A stretch of 64,000 nucleotides of DNA from CAWJHE01 sp963842455 (GTDB lineage Bacteria; Chloroflexota; Anaerolineae; Anaerolineales; UBA4823), in assembly GCA_963842455.1 (NCBI GenBank), contig CAWJHE010000016.1:1-64000 (forward strand), given 5' to 3'. The translations under genes and the position numbers were made by a program. Numbering within the stretch: position 1 is the first letter of the stretch; every line of letters starts with the position of its first letter. Positions 37,340 to 47,113 of the stretch are shown piece by piece. The notes beneath the pieces were generated by a model. It had not been told where the DNA came from. It searched no databases and worked only from the letters and a program-made list of their open reading frames with translations.

Positions 37340-40189
37340 ATGAATCACGTTCGAATAAATATTAAATTAAAAATACGGCAAGGACTGGCTTTCGTAATGA
37401 TCTTCATTTTTATGATTCCCAACCAGATAAGCCAGGCAAAATATTTCACCCAGGGTATCGACATTCCAGAACAAATCTCCAGTTTAACGATCAGCACCTT
37501 CCCCCAAAAACCTCCCATTATTGACGGGGTCGTTTCTCCGCAGGAATGGGCTTCAGCCACGTCGATGCCACTCAATATCGGCGGAGCCCTGATGGTGATG
37601 AATGATTACGTCAATATCTACTTGCTCATCGATGTCACTGCTGACACCCACGAAGATCCATTAACCGTCTCACCATCCGACTACTTCTGGCTCACATTCG
37701 ACGTCAATCAAAATGGAATCATTGATGCCAATGTCGACCTGCTTTTCAATTTCTACCCAAATTCAGAAACACCCTGTGTTCAAAAATATACAGGTCCAGG
37801 AACTTTTACTGGTTGCTCTGTTCCCGATTCAACCTACCAACCTGGCTTCGGTGTAACACCTAACTCTAGCACACCCCACCGCTTCTACGAAGTAGCCATC
37901 AGCCGGGCAGAGATCAGCCCCTCCGCCGCAATCTCACCCCTCCCAGCTCTACCTAATATAACCAACCTGGCGCGCATAGGATTGAAAATCTACTCACCAA
38001 CGCCATCTATCGATTATTACCTGCCTACCAACCATACCTTTGATTTCAGCGACCTGCTCGAGATCAGCCTGGCTTCTCCCAGGCTCATGCTGCTGATGCT
38101 CAGCCACCCCGATTTCTTAAATGCACTTCAGCCGCTTAAAGAGCACAAGGATTACACCGACCTGCCCAGTTACGTGATGGACTGGCAGAGTGTCGCCAAA
38201 GCCTATGGCAAATGGGGAAGAGACGATCCGGAAAGGATAAAGAAAGCCCTGGCAAACCATGAATTCTACGCCAGTCTGCTATTTGCCATGCTGGTCGGAG
38301 ATTCAAACCGCTTCCCCATGCGCTACACCGTCACAGACCGAAACTCTCCCAACGCCGATTGGGCATTCTACTCTGCGGATCTGTACTACGCCGATCTATA
38401 TGAAAGCGACAATCAAACCTTTGAAAGCTGGGATAGCAATGCAGATGGATATTACGGTGAGCTGCATGGCGAGCAGCTGATCGGTGTGGTGAATGTTGAC
38501 CAGGTGGACACTTCTCCAGATATAGCGGTTGGACGAATACCGGCAGAGTCGTCTGCAGAAGTTAGCACCTATGTCAACAAGGTCATTAACTATGAATTTA
38601 ATGCCTATAACGCCGATTGGGCAAAAAGAGCGCTGATGATCGCAACGATCGATTTCGTTAGTGATGCCTGCCTGACCAAAAACATCATTGCAGACAACTA
38701 CCTGTCTTCCAAAGGCTACACTTCCACAAAACTCTACCAGGCTGGCAACCCCTGTTTAACCACAGACCCACCCACTTCCGCCAATATCAACTCCCACATG
38801 AACGCTGGGGTGAGTTTTGTCAACTACTTCGGTCATGGCAACCTGACCTCCTGGGCAATTCCTGACGATGCCTATACGACCAGTGATTTAACCGGTCTGA
38901 CGAACGCAGACCGCTTGCATATAGCCGTTTCAGGCGGCTGCGATACAGCCCAATACGCCACCCAACCACCTTACGATGCTTACACAGATATCAACGGAAC
39001 CATTCACACAGGCGCCAACGCTGGCGAGCTCTTCCCCTCGAAGCCCACCCAACCCGCCCCGATCCAAACCGTCAACAATCCAGAACCATTGATGGAAAGC
39101 ATGCTGGTAAAGACGAACAAGTCCGCTGTTGGCTATGTAGGCTATGTGACTGGTTCACAAGCCTGGGGTTTGGACTTGGACAAATTCTTCTATGAATCCC
39201 TCACGTATGGGTATAACACCTTGGGCGGCATGTGGAATTACATGGTGCGACGCTATTACCAGGTTCACCCAATTCCAGCCACTTTCAGTTCACCCGATTG
39301 GTATGCGCTCGCTGGCGTTCATCAACCCTGGAAGTTCCACCTGTTTGGCGACCCATCCCTGCGCATTGACGGCGTATCCACCTTCCAGAAGGATGATTTT
39401 GCCGGGTTCTGGAACCAGCACCACGACGGTTGGATAGGCGCGCTTTCCATGACACCAGTTCCTGGAAGTTATATCGATAGCATCCCCAATATGGACGGCG
39501 ATTACTTCCCCTCTTACGGTGGAGACCACAACGCTTATGGCTATGTGCGCACCTGGAATTACACCATCCCGGTCTCGAATAGTTGGCCGGATTATATGCT
39601 GCGTTTCTACATCGATTTTGCTGACACCATCAGCACTGGCGATGACCAGCGCTTCGATGGCTACCTGTTCACCCACGACCGGGACGCCATGGCTGGCTTG
39701 ACCTGGTGGAAAGATACCCCGTTTGGTTTTTATGCCCAGAAAGCTAGCGGTGTCGCCGGTACTCAGCTGGCTTCTGAAACACCACTCAGCGCCACGGTCT
39801 TCAATAAAAGCGACTTCCTGGGCAATTACTTTATGAACCACGATGGCTGGAAAGGCAAGCTGCAATTGATTGCCTATTACGACACACCCGGTCAGCCCAA
39901 TATCACCGGGTCTTATATCGACGGTAGCGGGCTCAGTCATCTGGTGCGAGCTTACGTACGCACCAGCACCTATTACCTGCCTCCCGATTGGGGTCCAGAT
40001 CATAAGATTGAAATGTATATCGATCTGCCAAACACGCCCACCAATCCGGACGACGACCAGTTGTTCGAAGGCTACCTGTTCACCGGCGCCAAAGAAGCTA
40101 TGGCCGGTATAACCTACTGGCACGAGCGGCCCTTTGGTTTCTATGCGATAAAAGAAATCCCAACTTACCTCCCCCTTATTCGCAGATAG
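37340..40189 (+). CDS. Secreted gingipain-like (C25) cysteine peptidase
   Basis: 949 residues from ATG 37340, with AGGAGG 7 bases upstream. Signal-like segment LAFVMIFIFMIPNQISQAK. A DOMON/Big-type N-domain (about 50-260) leads to the C25 catalytic domain: SADLYYADL, DIAVGRIPA, FVNYFGHGNLTSW with catalytic His (about 499) and AVSGGCDTAQY with catalytic Cys (about 534), then WKFHLFGDPSLRI. Two tandem repeats of about 120 residues follow (about 683-805 and 820-940), each with F-x-K-x-DF-x-G, HDGW-G-L, YIDxxDDQxF-GYLFT, and MAGxTWW-PFGFYA. The protein ends IPTYLPLIRR. No frameshift. Probably an exported protease whose repeats bind glycan, protein or the surface. Confidence 0.85.
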   Translation: MNHVRINIKLKIRQGLAFVMIFIFMIPNQISQAKYFTQGIDIPEQISSLTISTFPQKPPIIDGVVSPQEWASATSMPLNIGGALMVMNDYVNIYLLIDVTADTHEDPLTVSPSDYFWLTFDVNQNGIIDANVDLLFNFYPNSETPCVQKYTGPGTFTGCSVPDSTYQPGFGVTPNSSTPHRFYEVAISRAEISPSAAISPLPALPNITNLARIGLKIYSPTPSIDYYLPTNHTFDFSDLLEISLASPRLMLLMLSHPDFLNALQPLKEHKDYTDLPSYVMDWQSVAKAYGKWGRDDPERIKKALANHEFYASLLFAMLVGDSNRFPMRYTVTDRNSPNADWAFYSADLYYADLYESDNQTFESWDSNADGYYGELHGEQLIGVVNVDQVDTSPDIAVGRIPAESSAEVSTYVNKVINYEFNAYNADWAKRALMIATIDFVSDACLTKNIIADNYLSSKGYTSTKLYQAGNPCLTTDPPTSANINSHMNAGVSFVNYFGHGNLTSWAIPDDAYTTSDLTGLTNADRLHIAVSGGCDTAQYATQPPYDAYTDINGTIHTGANAGELFPSKPTQPAPIQTVNNPEPLMESMLVKTNKSAVGYVGYVTGSQAWGLDLDKFFYESLTYGYNTLGGMWNYMVRRYYQVHPIPATFSSPDWYALAGVHQPWKFHLFGDPSLRIDGVSTFQKDDFAGFWNQHHDGWIGALSMTPVPGSYIDSIPNMDGDYFPSYGGDHNAYGYVRTWNYTIPVSNSWPDYMLRFYIDFADTISTGDDQRFDGYLFTHDRDAMAGLTWWKDTPFGFYAQKASGVAGTQLASETPLSATVFNKSDFLGNYFMNHDGWKGKLQLIAYYDTPGQPNITGSYIDGSGLSHLVRAYVRTSTYYLPPDWGPDHKIEMYIDLPNTPTNPDDDQLFEGYLFTGAKEAMAGITYWHERPFGFYAIKEIPTYLPLIRR

Positions 40190-40198
40190 TAGCCTGAC

Positions 40199-40236
40199 AT
40201 AAGAGTCCCTGGCCCTAAGCCAGGGACTCTTTTCGT
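40199..40236. terminator. Strong hairpin terminator behind the C25 gene
   Basis: AAGAGTCCCTGGC (40201-40213), five-base loop, GCCAGGGACTCTT (40219-40231), then TTCG. It lies between convergent genes and may serve both. Confidence 0.75.
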
Positions 40237-40270
40237 TAACAGTTTCCAGTCGCTCTCAACAACCGGGAGT

Positions 40271-41665
40271 TTAGTTTAGCCTGCCTTGCTTCCGCAACAC
40301 CAGGCGACCCGACCCGGGCTGTGCCAGGATTTTTCCGTCCTGGTAAACCAGGCTGCCGCGCACATAGGTCTCCAGCACCTTTGCCTGGAAAGTATGCCCC
40401 ACATAAGCGCTGTGTTTATTCTTAGAGAACATGTCGTCTGCCTGCAAAGTCCAGGGCGAGTCCAGGTCCACTACCACCAGGTCGGCGTCCGCCCCAGGCT
40501 GCAGCGAGCCTTTCTGCGGATACAGCCCGAAGATACGCGCCGGGTTGGCGGACATCATACGCACCAGAGCAGATAGCGACAGGCCACGCTTGATGACCCC
40601 TTCGCTCAGAATGGCGGGCAGCATGGTCTGGATACCGGTGATGCCGCCCCAGCCTTTCCAGATATTCTCCAGCCCCTTGGCTTTTTCTTCCCAGGTGGTC
40701 GGCGAGTGGTCTGAGGCGATGGTGTCCACATGCCCGGCCAGCACACGCTCCCATAATTGTTCGACTTCTGGACGGGTGCGGATGGGTGGCGCACATTTCG
40801 CAGATGGGCCGATGCGCTCGAAATCCGACTGGTCCAAAACCAGGTAATGCGGGCAGGTTTCAGAGGTCACGTTCACGCCGCGCGCCCTGGCTTCGTAAAT
40901 CGCATCAATCCCCTCAGCGATCGAGATATGCACAATGTGCAGGTTGCCGCCGGTTACGCCGGTCCAATACACGGCTCGGCGGATGGCTTCAACTTCATTC
41001 TCTGGCGGGCGCGATTCGCACCAGGCCGCCCGGTCAATGCGTCCGGCAGCCTGCATTTGCTTGCCCAGGTAGGTGGTCAGGTATTCGTTTTCAGCGTGTA
41101 AACCGATGACTGCCCCGGTTTTGGCGGTGAACTCCAGGCCGCCATACAGGATATCGTCGTCAATGCGCTCAAAATCGACGCCGCTATTGCTCATAAAAGC
41201 CTTGAAACCGATCACCCCGTCCCGGTGCATAGCTTCCAGGTCTGCCAGGTTGTTATTGACCAAGCCTCCCCAGCTGGCATAATCGACCACGACTTGCGGG
41301 TTGGCCAGGGAGCGCTTCTCGGCTAAGAGCTGGCTGTTAATCGTAGGCGGGGTGGCATTCAGGGGCATCTCCATCACCGTGGTCACTCCACCTGCCGCAG
41401 CCGCCATACTGCCTGTGCCATAACCCTCCCAATGCGTGCGCCCGGGCTCGTTGAAATGCACATGGTCATCCACCACACCGGGCAGCAGCAGCTTGCCCTG
41501 CAGGTCGTGCACCACTTTTGCCGTACGCGATGCGTCGCCTTCAACCAGCTCAACGATCTTACCCGCTTCAATTAAAATGCCGCCGCGGAACTCAGCTTGC
41601 TCGGTTGCCACCAGCGCATTTTTTAGATACAAATCGCTCATCTTGCTTAATCCTTTCTCATTCAT
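40271..41665 (-). CDS. allB: Allantoinase-like cyclic amidohydrolase
   Basis: 464 residues of the dihydroorotase/allantoinase/hydantoinase superfamily. Metal sites are clear: GVVDDHVHFNEPGRTHWEG, the carboxylated-Lys region VIGFKAFMSNSGV, VIGLHAENE, LHIVHIS, and TIASDHSP with the catalytic Asp. TSETCPHYL and AKCAPPIR fit allantoinase best. It would open a cyclic ureide to an N-carbamoyl acid in the cytoplasm. ATG 41665 overlaps the aldolase stop; ATG 41641 with AAAGGA upstream is an alternative. No other purine-ureide genes are nearby, so the true substrate may be another cyclic amide. Confidence 0.8.
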   Translation of the reverse strand: MNEKGLSKMSDLYLKNALVATEQAEFRGGILIEAGKIVELVEGDASRTAKVVHDLQGKLLLPGVVDDHVHFNEPGRTHWEGYGTGSMAAAAGGVTTVMEMPLNATPPTINSQLLAEKRSLANPQVVVDYASWGGLVNNNLADLEAMHRDGVIGFKAFMSNSGVDFERIDDDILYGGLEFTAKTGAVIGLHAENEYLTTYLGKQMQAAGRIDRAAWCESRPPENEVEAIRRAVYWTGVTGGNLHIVHISIAEGIDAIYEARARGVNVTSETCPHYLVLDQSDFERIGPSAKCAPPIRTRPEVEQLWERVLAGHVDTIASDHSPTTWEEKAKGLENIWKGWGGITGIQTMLPAILSEGVIKRGLSLSALVRMMSANPARIFGLYPQKGSLQPGADADLVVVDLDSPWTLQADDMFSKNKHSAYVGHTFQAKVLETYVRGSLVYQDGKILAQPGSGRLVLRKQGRLN

Positions 41666-42416
41666 GATTCAAAGGTGTATGAATAATTTTAGCAATATCC
41701 CTGGCCAGTCGTAACGGATCGGGATGCGCCCAAACGCGCCGTCCAAACAAGACGCCGCTGCCCCCGGCGCGCATCGCTTCGCTGGCCGTCTGTAGGGTCC
41801 CATTCTCATCCTCGGGATAAGGGCTTTCTTCAACAAACACGGGCGCCGGACAATGCGCAGTGATCTTCCGGAAAGCCTCTTCTGAACCCGGGTAATCTGT
41901 TTTGACCAGATCAGCGCCAAGCTCAGCCGCTACCCGGCAGGCATACGCCTGCAAATCCACCTGGTATTGCTGTTGCGGCATGGGATGCGCCATCGCCAGC
42001 ATGGGCATGCCAAAGCGATCACAGGCCTGCACGGCCTGGCTGAACTGCTCAAATAGAACGGCTTCATAATCTGAGCCGATGAACAGGTTCATCGACACCC
42101 CAACCGCGCCCAGGCTGACGGCGTGCTCCACGCTGTCAATCATAAAGCGGTGGGTCTTATCCTTGGATTGGGTTGTGGCTGTGGTTAGTTTGATGATAAA
42201 TGGCTTACCGCCAGCCAGGATATGCCCCGCCAGCTTAACCAGGCCAGAATGCAGCAAAAAAACATCCACTTCAGCTGCGTTCAGCCTTTCCAGCGCCTTT
42301 AAGGGGTCCTGCAAAGCCGGATGCAACCCTTGGGGGATGACCTGATCCAGCGCAATGATAAAGCCGCGCCTGTTTTTATCGAGTATTTGCCTGAGACGAA
42401 TGTGTTTTCCAAACAT
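41658..42416 (-). CDS. DhnA/DeoC-type class I aldolase
   Basis: 252 residues of the class I fructose-bisphosphate aldolase (DhnA/LsrF/LacD-like) group. The barrel strands read GFIIALDQV, VGVSMNLFIGSD, MLAMAHPM, and the Schiff-base Lys sits in GADLVKTDYPGSEEAF; PVFVEESP and GGSGVLFGRRV complete the phosphate-binding end. It cleaves or forms a C-C bond of a phosphorylated keto sugar. It is first in a two-gene minus-strand unit with the allantoinase-like gene, divergent from the SIS gene. Confidence 0.8.
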   Translation of the reverse strand: MFGKHIRLRQILDKNRRGFIIALDQVIPQGLHPALQDPLKALERLNAAEVDVFLLHSGLVKLAGHILAGGKPFIIKLTTATTQSKDKTHRFMIDSVEHAVSLGAVGVSMNLFIGSDYEAVLFEQFSQAVQACDRFGMPMLAMAHPMPQQQYQVDLQAYACRVAAELGADLVKTDYPGSEEAFRKITAHCPAPVFVEESPYPEDENGTLQTASEAMRAGGSGVLFGRRVWAHPDPLRLARDIAKIIHTPLNHE

Positions 42417-42553
42417 AGTAAGTAAAAATGATTAAGTACGTGTATGTAATATTTTTAGACGCCAAACTAATGTTTATCACTTTACATTGCATGAATTATA
42501 CAATACAATCAAGCTAACTTCAGATTTTTATGTTAAGGCCTTAGAGAACACTC
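42417..42553. promoter_or_regulatory. Divergent promoter region of the catabolic cluster
   Basis: An AT-rich gap of 137 bases between two divergently oriented units. No clear operator was seen. Confidence 0.35.
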
Positions 42554-43735
42554 ATGAAACCATTTTATTCTACACCATTACTCTCACCGGAAATACCCTT
42601 AGATGACCATTCGCGCCAGGTAATCCAAGACGCCTATGATAAAGAGCAGCGCAAGATGGCGCAGCTCCCCACCGATGACCCCCTGGACCCCAAGCGCATC
42701 AGCCGGGTGGAAATTACCTGGGACGAAATGTGGGCGCAACCAGAAGTCATCCAGAACACACTGGCTCTGGAAACAGCCTCCATCCAGGCTGCCGCCCAGC
42801 ATTTTGCCAAACTACCCATTGACCGCATCGTAATGACCGGTTGCGGCGATTCGATCGCCAGCATGATGGGCGTCAAGCTAGCCTACGAACGACTGCTGGG
42901 CATCCAGACGGACACCGTTCAGGCCTTGGATTTCGCCTATTATCACCATTCCACCGCAAACTCACGCACGCTAGTCATCTGCTTGAGCTCCAGCGGGGCG
43001 ACTACCCGTACCATTGAAGCCATGATGGCTGCTCGCATGGCCGGCGCGCAATCACTGACCCTGTCGAACACCCCAGGCTCGACCTTGATGGAAGAAGCCG
43101 ACCGCGGCATTTTGATCCACGCTCAGCGCAAAGGCTGGCCGACCCAATCCTCCACCGCTGCCATGGCGACCCTGATGCAATTCCTGATCGAGTACGCCGC
43201 TGCGCTGGGTAAAGATGCCCAAAAAATTGCAGCCTATCGCAGCGCCCTGCAAGATGTTCCTCGTTTAATGAAACAAGTACTGGAAGCCTGTAAAGAACCC
43301 GTTCTGGAAATTGCCAGACGAGAGGCGCAACTTCCCATGTACCTGTTCGCCGGCGCGGGTCCCTGCCTGGGCGCAGCCGAATTTGGCTCAGCCAAGGTCA
43401 AGGAATGTTCCCCAGACCGGGCGATTGCCATCCAAATGGAAGAATTCCACCACTACAATTCGCTGAAAGCCGGCGATCCCTTGTTTATCCTGGCGCCGGA
43501 TGGCTTCAGTGTGCCACGCGCCCTGGATACAGCCAAGGAAGGCAAGCGCTGGGGTGGACGCATTTACCCCATCGTCAACCAGAACAACCACGCCTTCGAT
43601 GAAGTTGCCACCGATGTGATTCGCATGCCGGACGTGATGGAAGAGTTCTCGGCGTTTGTCTACGCTGTCCCGGCGCAAATGTTTGGCTATTATGTCGCCA
43701 TGGAGAAGTTCAGATTAGCAAAAGGATTATCATGA
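42554..43735 (+). CDS. Double-SIS-domain sugar isomerase/deglycase-like protein
   Basis: 393 residues with two SIS domains (about 80-220 and 240-390), as in GlmS-C, AgaS and FrlB. Sugar-phosphate loop motifs: MTGCGDSIASMMG, LVICLSSSGATTRTIEAM and SLTLSNTPGSTL in the first half; LFAGAGPCLGAAEF and QMEEFHHYN in the second. The last one matches the E-E-x-H region of FrlB-type deglycases and GlmS. There is no glutaminase domain. ATG 43732 of the next gene overlaps the stop (ATGA). With a PfkB kinase and a peptide importer downstream, it may split a phosphorylated sugar-amine (Amadori) product; family membership is firm, substrate is inference. Confidence 0.75.
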   Translation: MKPFYSTPLLSPEIPLDDHSRQVIQDAYDKEQRKMAQLPTDDPLDPKRISRVEITWDEMWAQPEVIQNTLALETASIQAAAQHFAKLPIDRIVMTGCGDSIASMMGVKLAYERLLGIQTDTVQALDFAYYHHSTANSRTLVICLSSSGATTRTIEAMMAARMAGAQSLTLSNTPGSTLMEEADRGILIHAQRKGWPTQSSTAAMATLMQFLIEYAAALGKDAQKIAAYRSALQDVPRLMKQVLEACKEPVLEIARREAQLPMYLFAGAGPCLGAAEFGSAKVKECSPDRAIAIQMEEFHHYNSLKAGDPLFILAPDGFSVPRALDTAKEGKRWGGRIYPIVNQNNHAFDEVATDVIRMPDVMEEFSAFVYAVPAQMFGYYVAMEKFRLAKGLS

Positions 43736-45204
43736 AAACAAAAATATCGGCCCGTTTCATCATCGGCTATCAAAACCAGGACCATGTCGTCTACGAAAAT
43801 GGAGAGATGGTCTACGAGAACGACCAGGTTATCTTTGTTGGCCATAATTACCCCGGTGAATGCGACCAGCATATCCAGGCTGGCAACGCCATTCTTTCCC
43901 CAGGCTTTGTGGACCTGAACGCCCTGGCGGATATCGACACGACGGTGATGAATTACGATCAGCCTTCCCATCTAGGCTCTGGCATGGGTTGGTCGCAAAG
44001 CTACTTGCAAGCCGGTCCACGTGAGACCGCCACCCCTGAAGAAGAAGCTTTCAAGACACGCTATGCTCTGACCCAACTGGTCTTCAACGGGATCACCACC
44101 GCCCTGCCGGTCACTTCTCTGACCTACAAAAAATGGGCCGAAACGAAAAGCGAATTTGAAGTCGTTGCCCAGATTGCCGCCGAGCTGGGTTTACGCGTCT
44201 ACCTGGGACCCAGCTACCGCTCCGGCGTGAACATCATCCGCCCCGATGGCAGCCGCACCCGTTATTGGGACGAACAAGCCGGGCTGGATGGTTTGCAAGG
44301 CGCTGTGGATTTCATCCGCCAAGTTGATGGCGCCAACCAGGGAATGATCCGTGGTCTGCTGGTGCCTTCCACCATCGATACCTGCCTGCCGGATGTTGTT
44401 AGTCAAAACACGGCGCTTCTCCGATGAGCTCCAGGTTCCCATCCGCCTGCATGCCGCCCAATCCTACCGGGAATTTCAATATATCCAGGCCGATTTTGGC
44501 AAAACCCCCATCCAGCACCTGCACGCGCTGGGTTTCTTAGGACCGCGCACCATCATTCCGCACGCCATTTATGTCAACGGCTATTCCCGCATGGACTGTG
44601 GCGAAGGTCCAGACCTGCAAATGCTCACAGATACGGATACCATCGTAGCCCACTGCCCCTTTGCCATCGCCCGCGGCGGCGCTACCATGGAGTCCTTTGA
44701 GCGTTTCAAAAGCCTGGGCATTCGCATGGGTATGGGCACCGATTGCTACCCCAGCGATATGCTCATGAACTTACGCCTGGGCAGCATGATGTGCCGCTTT
44801 GTGGAAAATTCACATGATGTTGCCACTACCGCTGATATGTACCGCGCCGCCACCTCTGGGGTGCGGATGCCCTCGACCGTTCCGATCTGGGACGGTTGAC
44901 CGCCAGGCGCCAAAGCCGATTTCTTCATCGCCAGCCTGGATGGATTTCATGTTGGACAGGTTGATGACCCCATCCGCACATTGGTGCTTTATTGCAACAA
45001 CACCGATATCCAAAGGTCGTCATCAACGGAAAAATGGTGATGGAAAACCGTTCCATCGCCCAAGTAAACCAGGAGGAGTATTCCCAACGCGCGCAAGCGT
45101 ATTATCGACAAATCTGAAGACAGTCCTATTCCGACCGCGACTACCTGGAAAGGCCCATCGATGTGCTTTTCCCTGAAGGCTTCAAGGTCATTCGTCAAGC
45201 ATAA
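43732..45204 (+). CDS. Amidohydrolase (TRZ/ATZ type) lacking the N-terminal HxH motif (frameshifted)
   Basis: About 490 residues over at least three frame changes (about 44425, 44870-44890, 45010) and one in-frame TGA at 45115. C-terminal metal and catalytic residues are present: VPIRLHAAQSYREF, TIIPHAIYVNG, TIVAHCPFAIARGG and MGMGTDCYPSDML. The end region VVINGKMVMENRSI is the usual second beta sandwich. At the first metal site, where relatives read GF(I/V)xxHxH, this protein has SPGFVDLNALADIDTTVMN, with no His. This part is in an undamaged frame. It starts at ATG 43732, overlapping the SIS stop. Probably hydrolyses a C-N bond of the imported conjugate; the metal site must differ from the standard. 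Confidence 0.72.
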
Positions 45205-45214
45205 CTGGTGAGAT

Positions 45215-45237
45215 ACCAGCCTGGCACTCAGGCTGGT
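45215..45237 (+). terminator. Hairpin between amidohydrolase and binding-protein genes
   Basis: ACCAGCCTG, five-base loop, CAGGCTGGT, then AAGATTGTT. A moderate terminator or RNA-stabilising hairpin. Confidence 0.5.
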
Positions 45238-45274
45238 AAGATTGTTCTATATATTGTTCTAGTGAGGAGTAGAA

Positions 45275-46949
45275 ATGTTTAAGAGAAGTTTCCAATTATT
45301 GATCGCCATCCTGGTAGTCAGCAGCATGATCTTAGCTGCCTGCCAGCCAGCCCCTGCAACAGAAGCGCCCGCACAACCAGGCCGCCACTGAAGCCCCCGC
45401 TGCGCCAGCCGCACCTGCTGCAACCGAAGCCCCAGCTGAACCGGTCGCTACCGAAGCGCCTGCTGCTACCGAAGCCCCAGCAGCCACCGAAGCGCCTGCT
45501 GAAGAACCAGTTGTTGGAAAAAGACACCCTGGTCTACGCTGTCAACGCCGATATCCGCACCCTGGACCCATCCCTGGCGTCCGGACGTTTGGACGTCTCC
45601 GTGTTGTACTCCGTCTTCGATCTGCTTGCTATCCGTGACACCAATGGCATTTCCCAGCCGCATGCTGCCGAATCCTGGAGCCGCGTCGACGACCTGACCT
45701 GGGAAATCAAGATCCGCCAGGGCATCACCTTCACCAATGGCGAGCCCCTGAACGCCGAAGCCGTCAAATTCACCATGGAAAGAGCCCGCGTTGCCGATTT
45801 CAATGACAACTACCAGCTGCCCAGCTCAGACCGGACTGACAGAAGTCAAAATCATTGACGATTACACCGTGCACTTCATCACCGAAGCACCTGCCAACAC
45901 CATGGAATTCTGGTTGGCTGAATCACCCATCCTCCCGCCCAAGTACTATGGCGAAAACTCCATCGAAGACGTTGCTGAAGCCCCCATCGGCTCTGGCGCT
46001 TACAAGTTCGTGGAATGGGTCAAGGACGATCATATCACCCTGGAACGCAACGAAGATTTCTGGGGACCCAAACCGGACTTCAAGTACATCACCTTCCGTG
46101 TCATCCCTGAAGCCAGCGCCCGCATCAATGAGCTGCGCGCCGGCAATATCGATGTCGCCTCCGCCCTGAGCCTCGACCAGGCCTCCCAGGCTGATTCTGA
46201 TGTCTCCGCCGCCGTGTATGTGATCGGTTTGCGCAAGATGCACTTGACCGTCTCCTTCAGCGGCGAACAACCTGCCCTGCAGAACAAGCTCGTCCGCCAG
46301 GCATTGAACTACGCCGTGGACAAAGAAGCCATCGTCAATGACCTGCTCGGCGGCAACACCGACATCCTCTCCAGCTATGTCAACCCGCCCAACAACAACC
46401 CCGATCTGGAACCGTACCCCTACGATCCCGAGAAGGCAAAAGCTCTGCTTGGCTGAAGCCGGTTACGCCGATGGTTTTGATGTCGTTATCGAAGGCCGTC
46501 CAGATGCTTACGGCTTCGACAAAGAGATCATGACTGCCCTGGCTGAATACCTCAAGATGGTCGGCGTGAATGCCACCGTGGAGTATGTTGAAAGCGGTTT
46601 GTTCTGGGAAAAAGCCGAAGTCCTGACAGCTTCAAAGGATTAGCCTGGTTAGGTTGGGCAGCTCTAATCAACCCGATTGTTGAGAACCTGATCCTGACTT
46701 GCGGTCACGTGGACAATGCTGCCAACTACTGCAACGAAGAAGTCGACGCCCTCTACAACCAGATGCTGGCTGAAGCCGATCCCGCTGTGCGCCAGGAATT
46801 GAACTTCCAGATCCAGGAACTGGTCTGGGACGACGCTCCCTGGCTATACCTGTGGCATCTGCCTATGGTTTATCGGCGTTTCCAACAGCGTAGATTATGC
46901 CCCGCGTGCGGATGGCTACATCTTCCTGTGGGAAGCGAAACTCAAGTAA
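45275..46949 (+). CDS. Dipeptide/oligopeptide-type ABC transporter binding protein (SBP family 5; frameshifted)
   Basis: About 555 residues. From ATG 45275: signal MFKRSFQLLIAILVVSSMIL and lipobox LAAC. Then an Ala/Pro/Glu repeat linker (TEAPA units) and the family-5 domain: LVYAVNADIRTLDPSLASGR, WEIKIRQGITFTNGEPLNAE, IGSGAYKFVEWVKDDHITLE, and VRQALNYAVDKEAIVNDLL. About six frame changes occur; several are clear single-base insertions (AGGCC for AGCC, GGAAAA for GAAAA, CTTGG for CTGG, TATCGGC for TATGGC). The last segment reads VDYAPRADGYIFLWEAKLK. It binds the transported peptide-like ligand outside the membrane. Confidence 0.82.
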
Positions 46950-46977
46950 AATAGTTTTCAGATTAGTTGAACTGTTT

Positions 46978-47033
46978 GGCTGGGGCAGGCATGCTTGCAT
47001 CACAGAACCCCAAAACCCCAGCCAACACTTTTT
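46978..47033 (+). terminator. Hairpin with T-run behind the binding-protein gene
   Basis: GGCTGGGG (46978-46985) pairs with CCCCAGCC (47016-47023), followed by AACACTTTTTTTT. Probably a partial terminator that keeps binding-protein mRNA above permease mRNA. Confidence 0.6.
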
Positions 47034-47057
47034 TTGACATGCACGTGAAATAGAGAA

Positions 47058-47091
47058 GGCTGCCCCTGCTGGCTCGTTTCCAGGGGCAGCC
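47058..47091 (+). terminator. Second hairpin before the permease gene
   Basis: GGCTGCCCCTG, 12-base loop, CAGGGGCAGCC: an 11-bp perfect stem with no long T-run. It probably stabilises mRNA or adds to termination. Confidence 0.5.
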
Positions 47092-47113
47092 CTTAGTGAG
47101 AAGAATCAAAGGT

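Noticed and set aside
45115..45117. In-frame TGA read as Trp (recoded genetic code)
   Set aside because: All other genes use TGA as stop, often in ATGA overlaps; a base error in a region full of indels explains it better.
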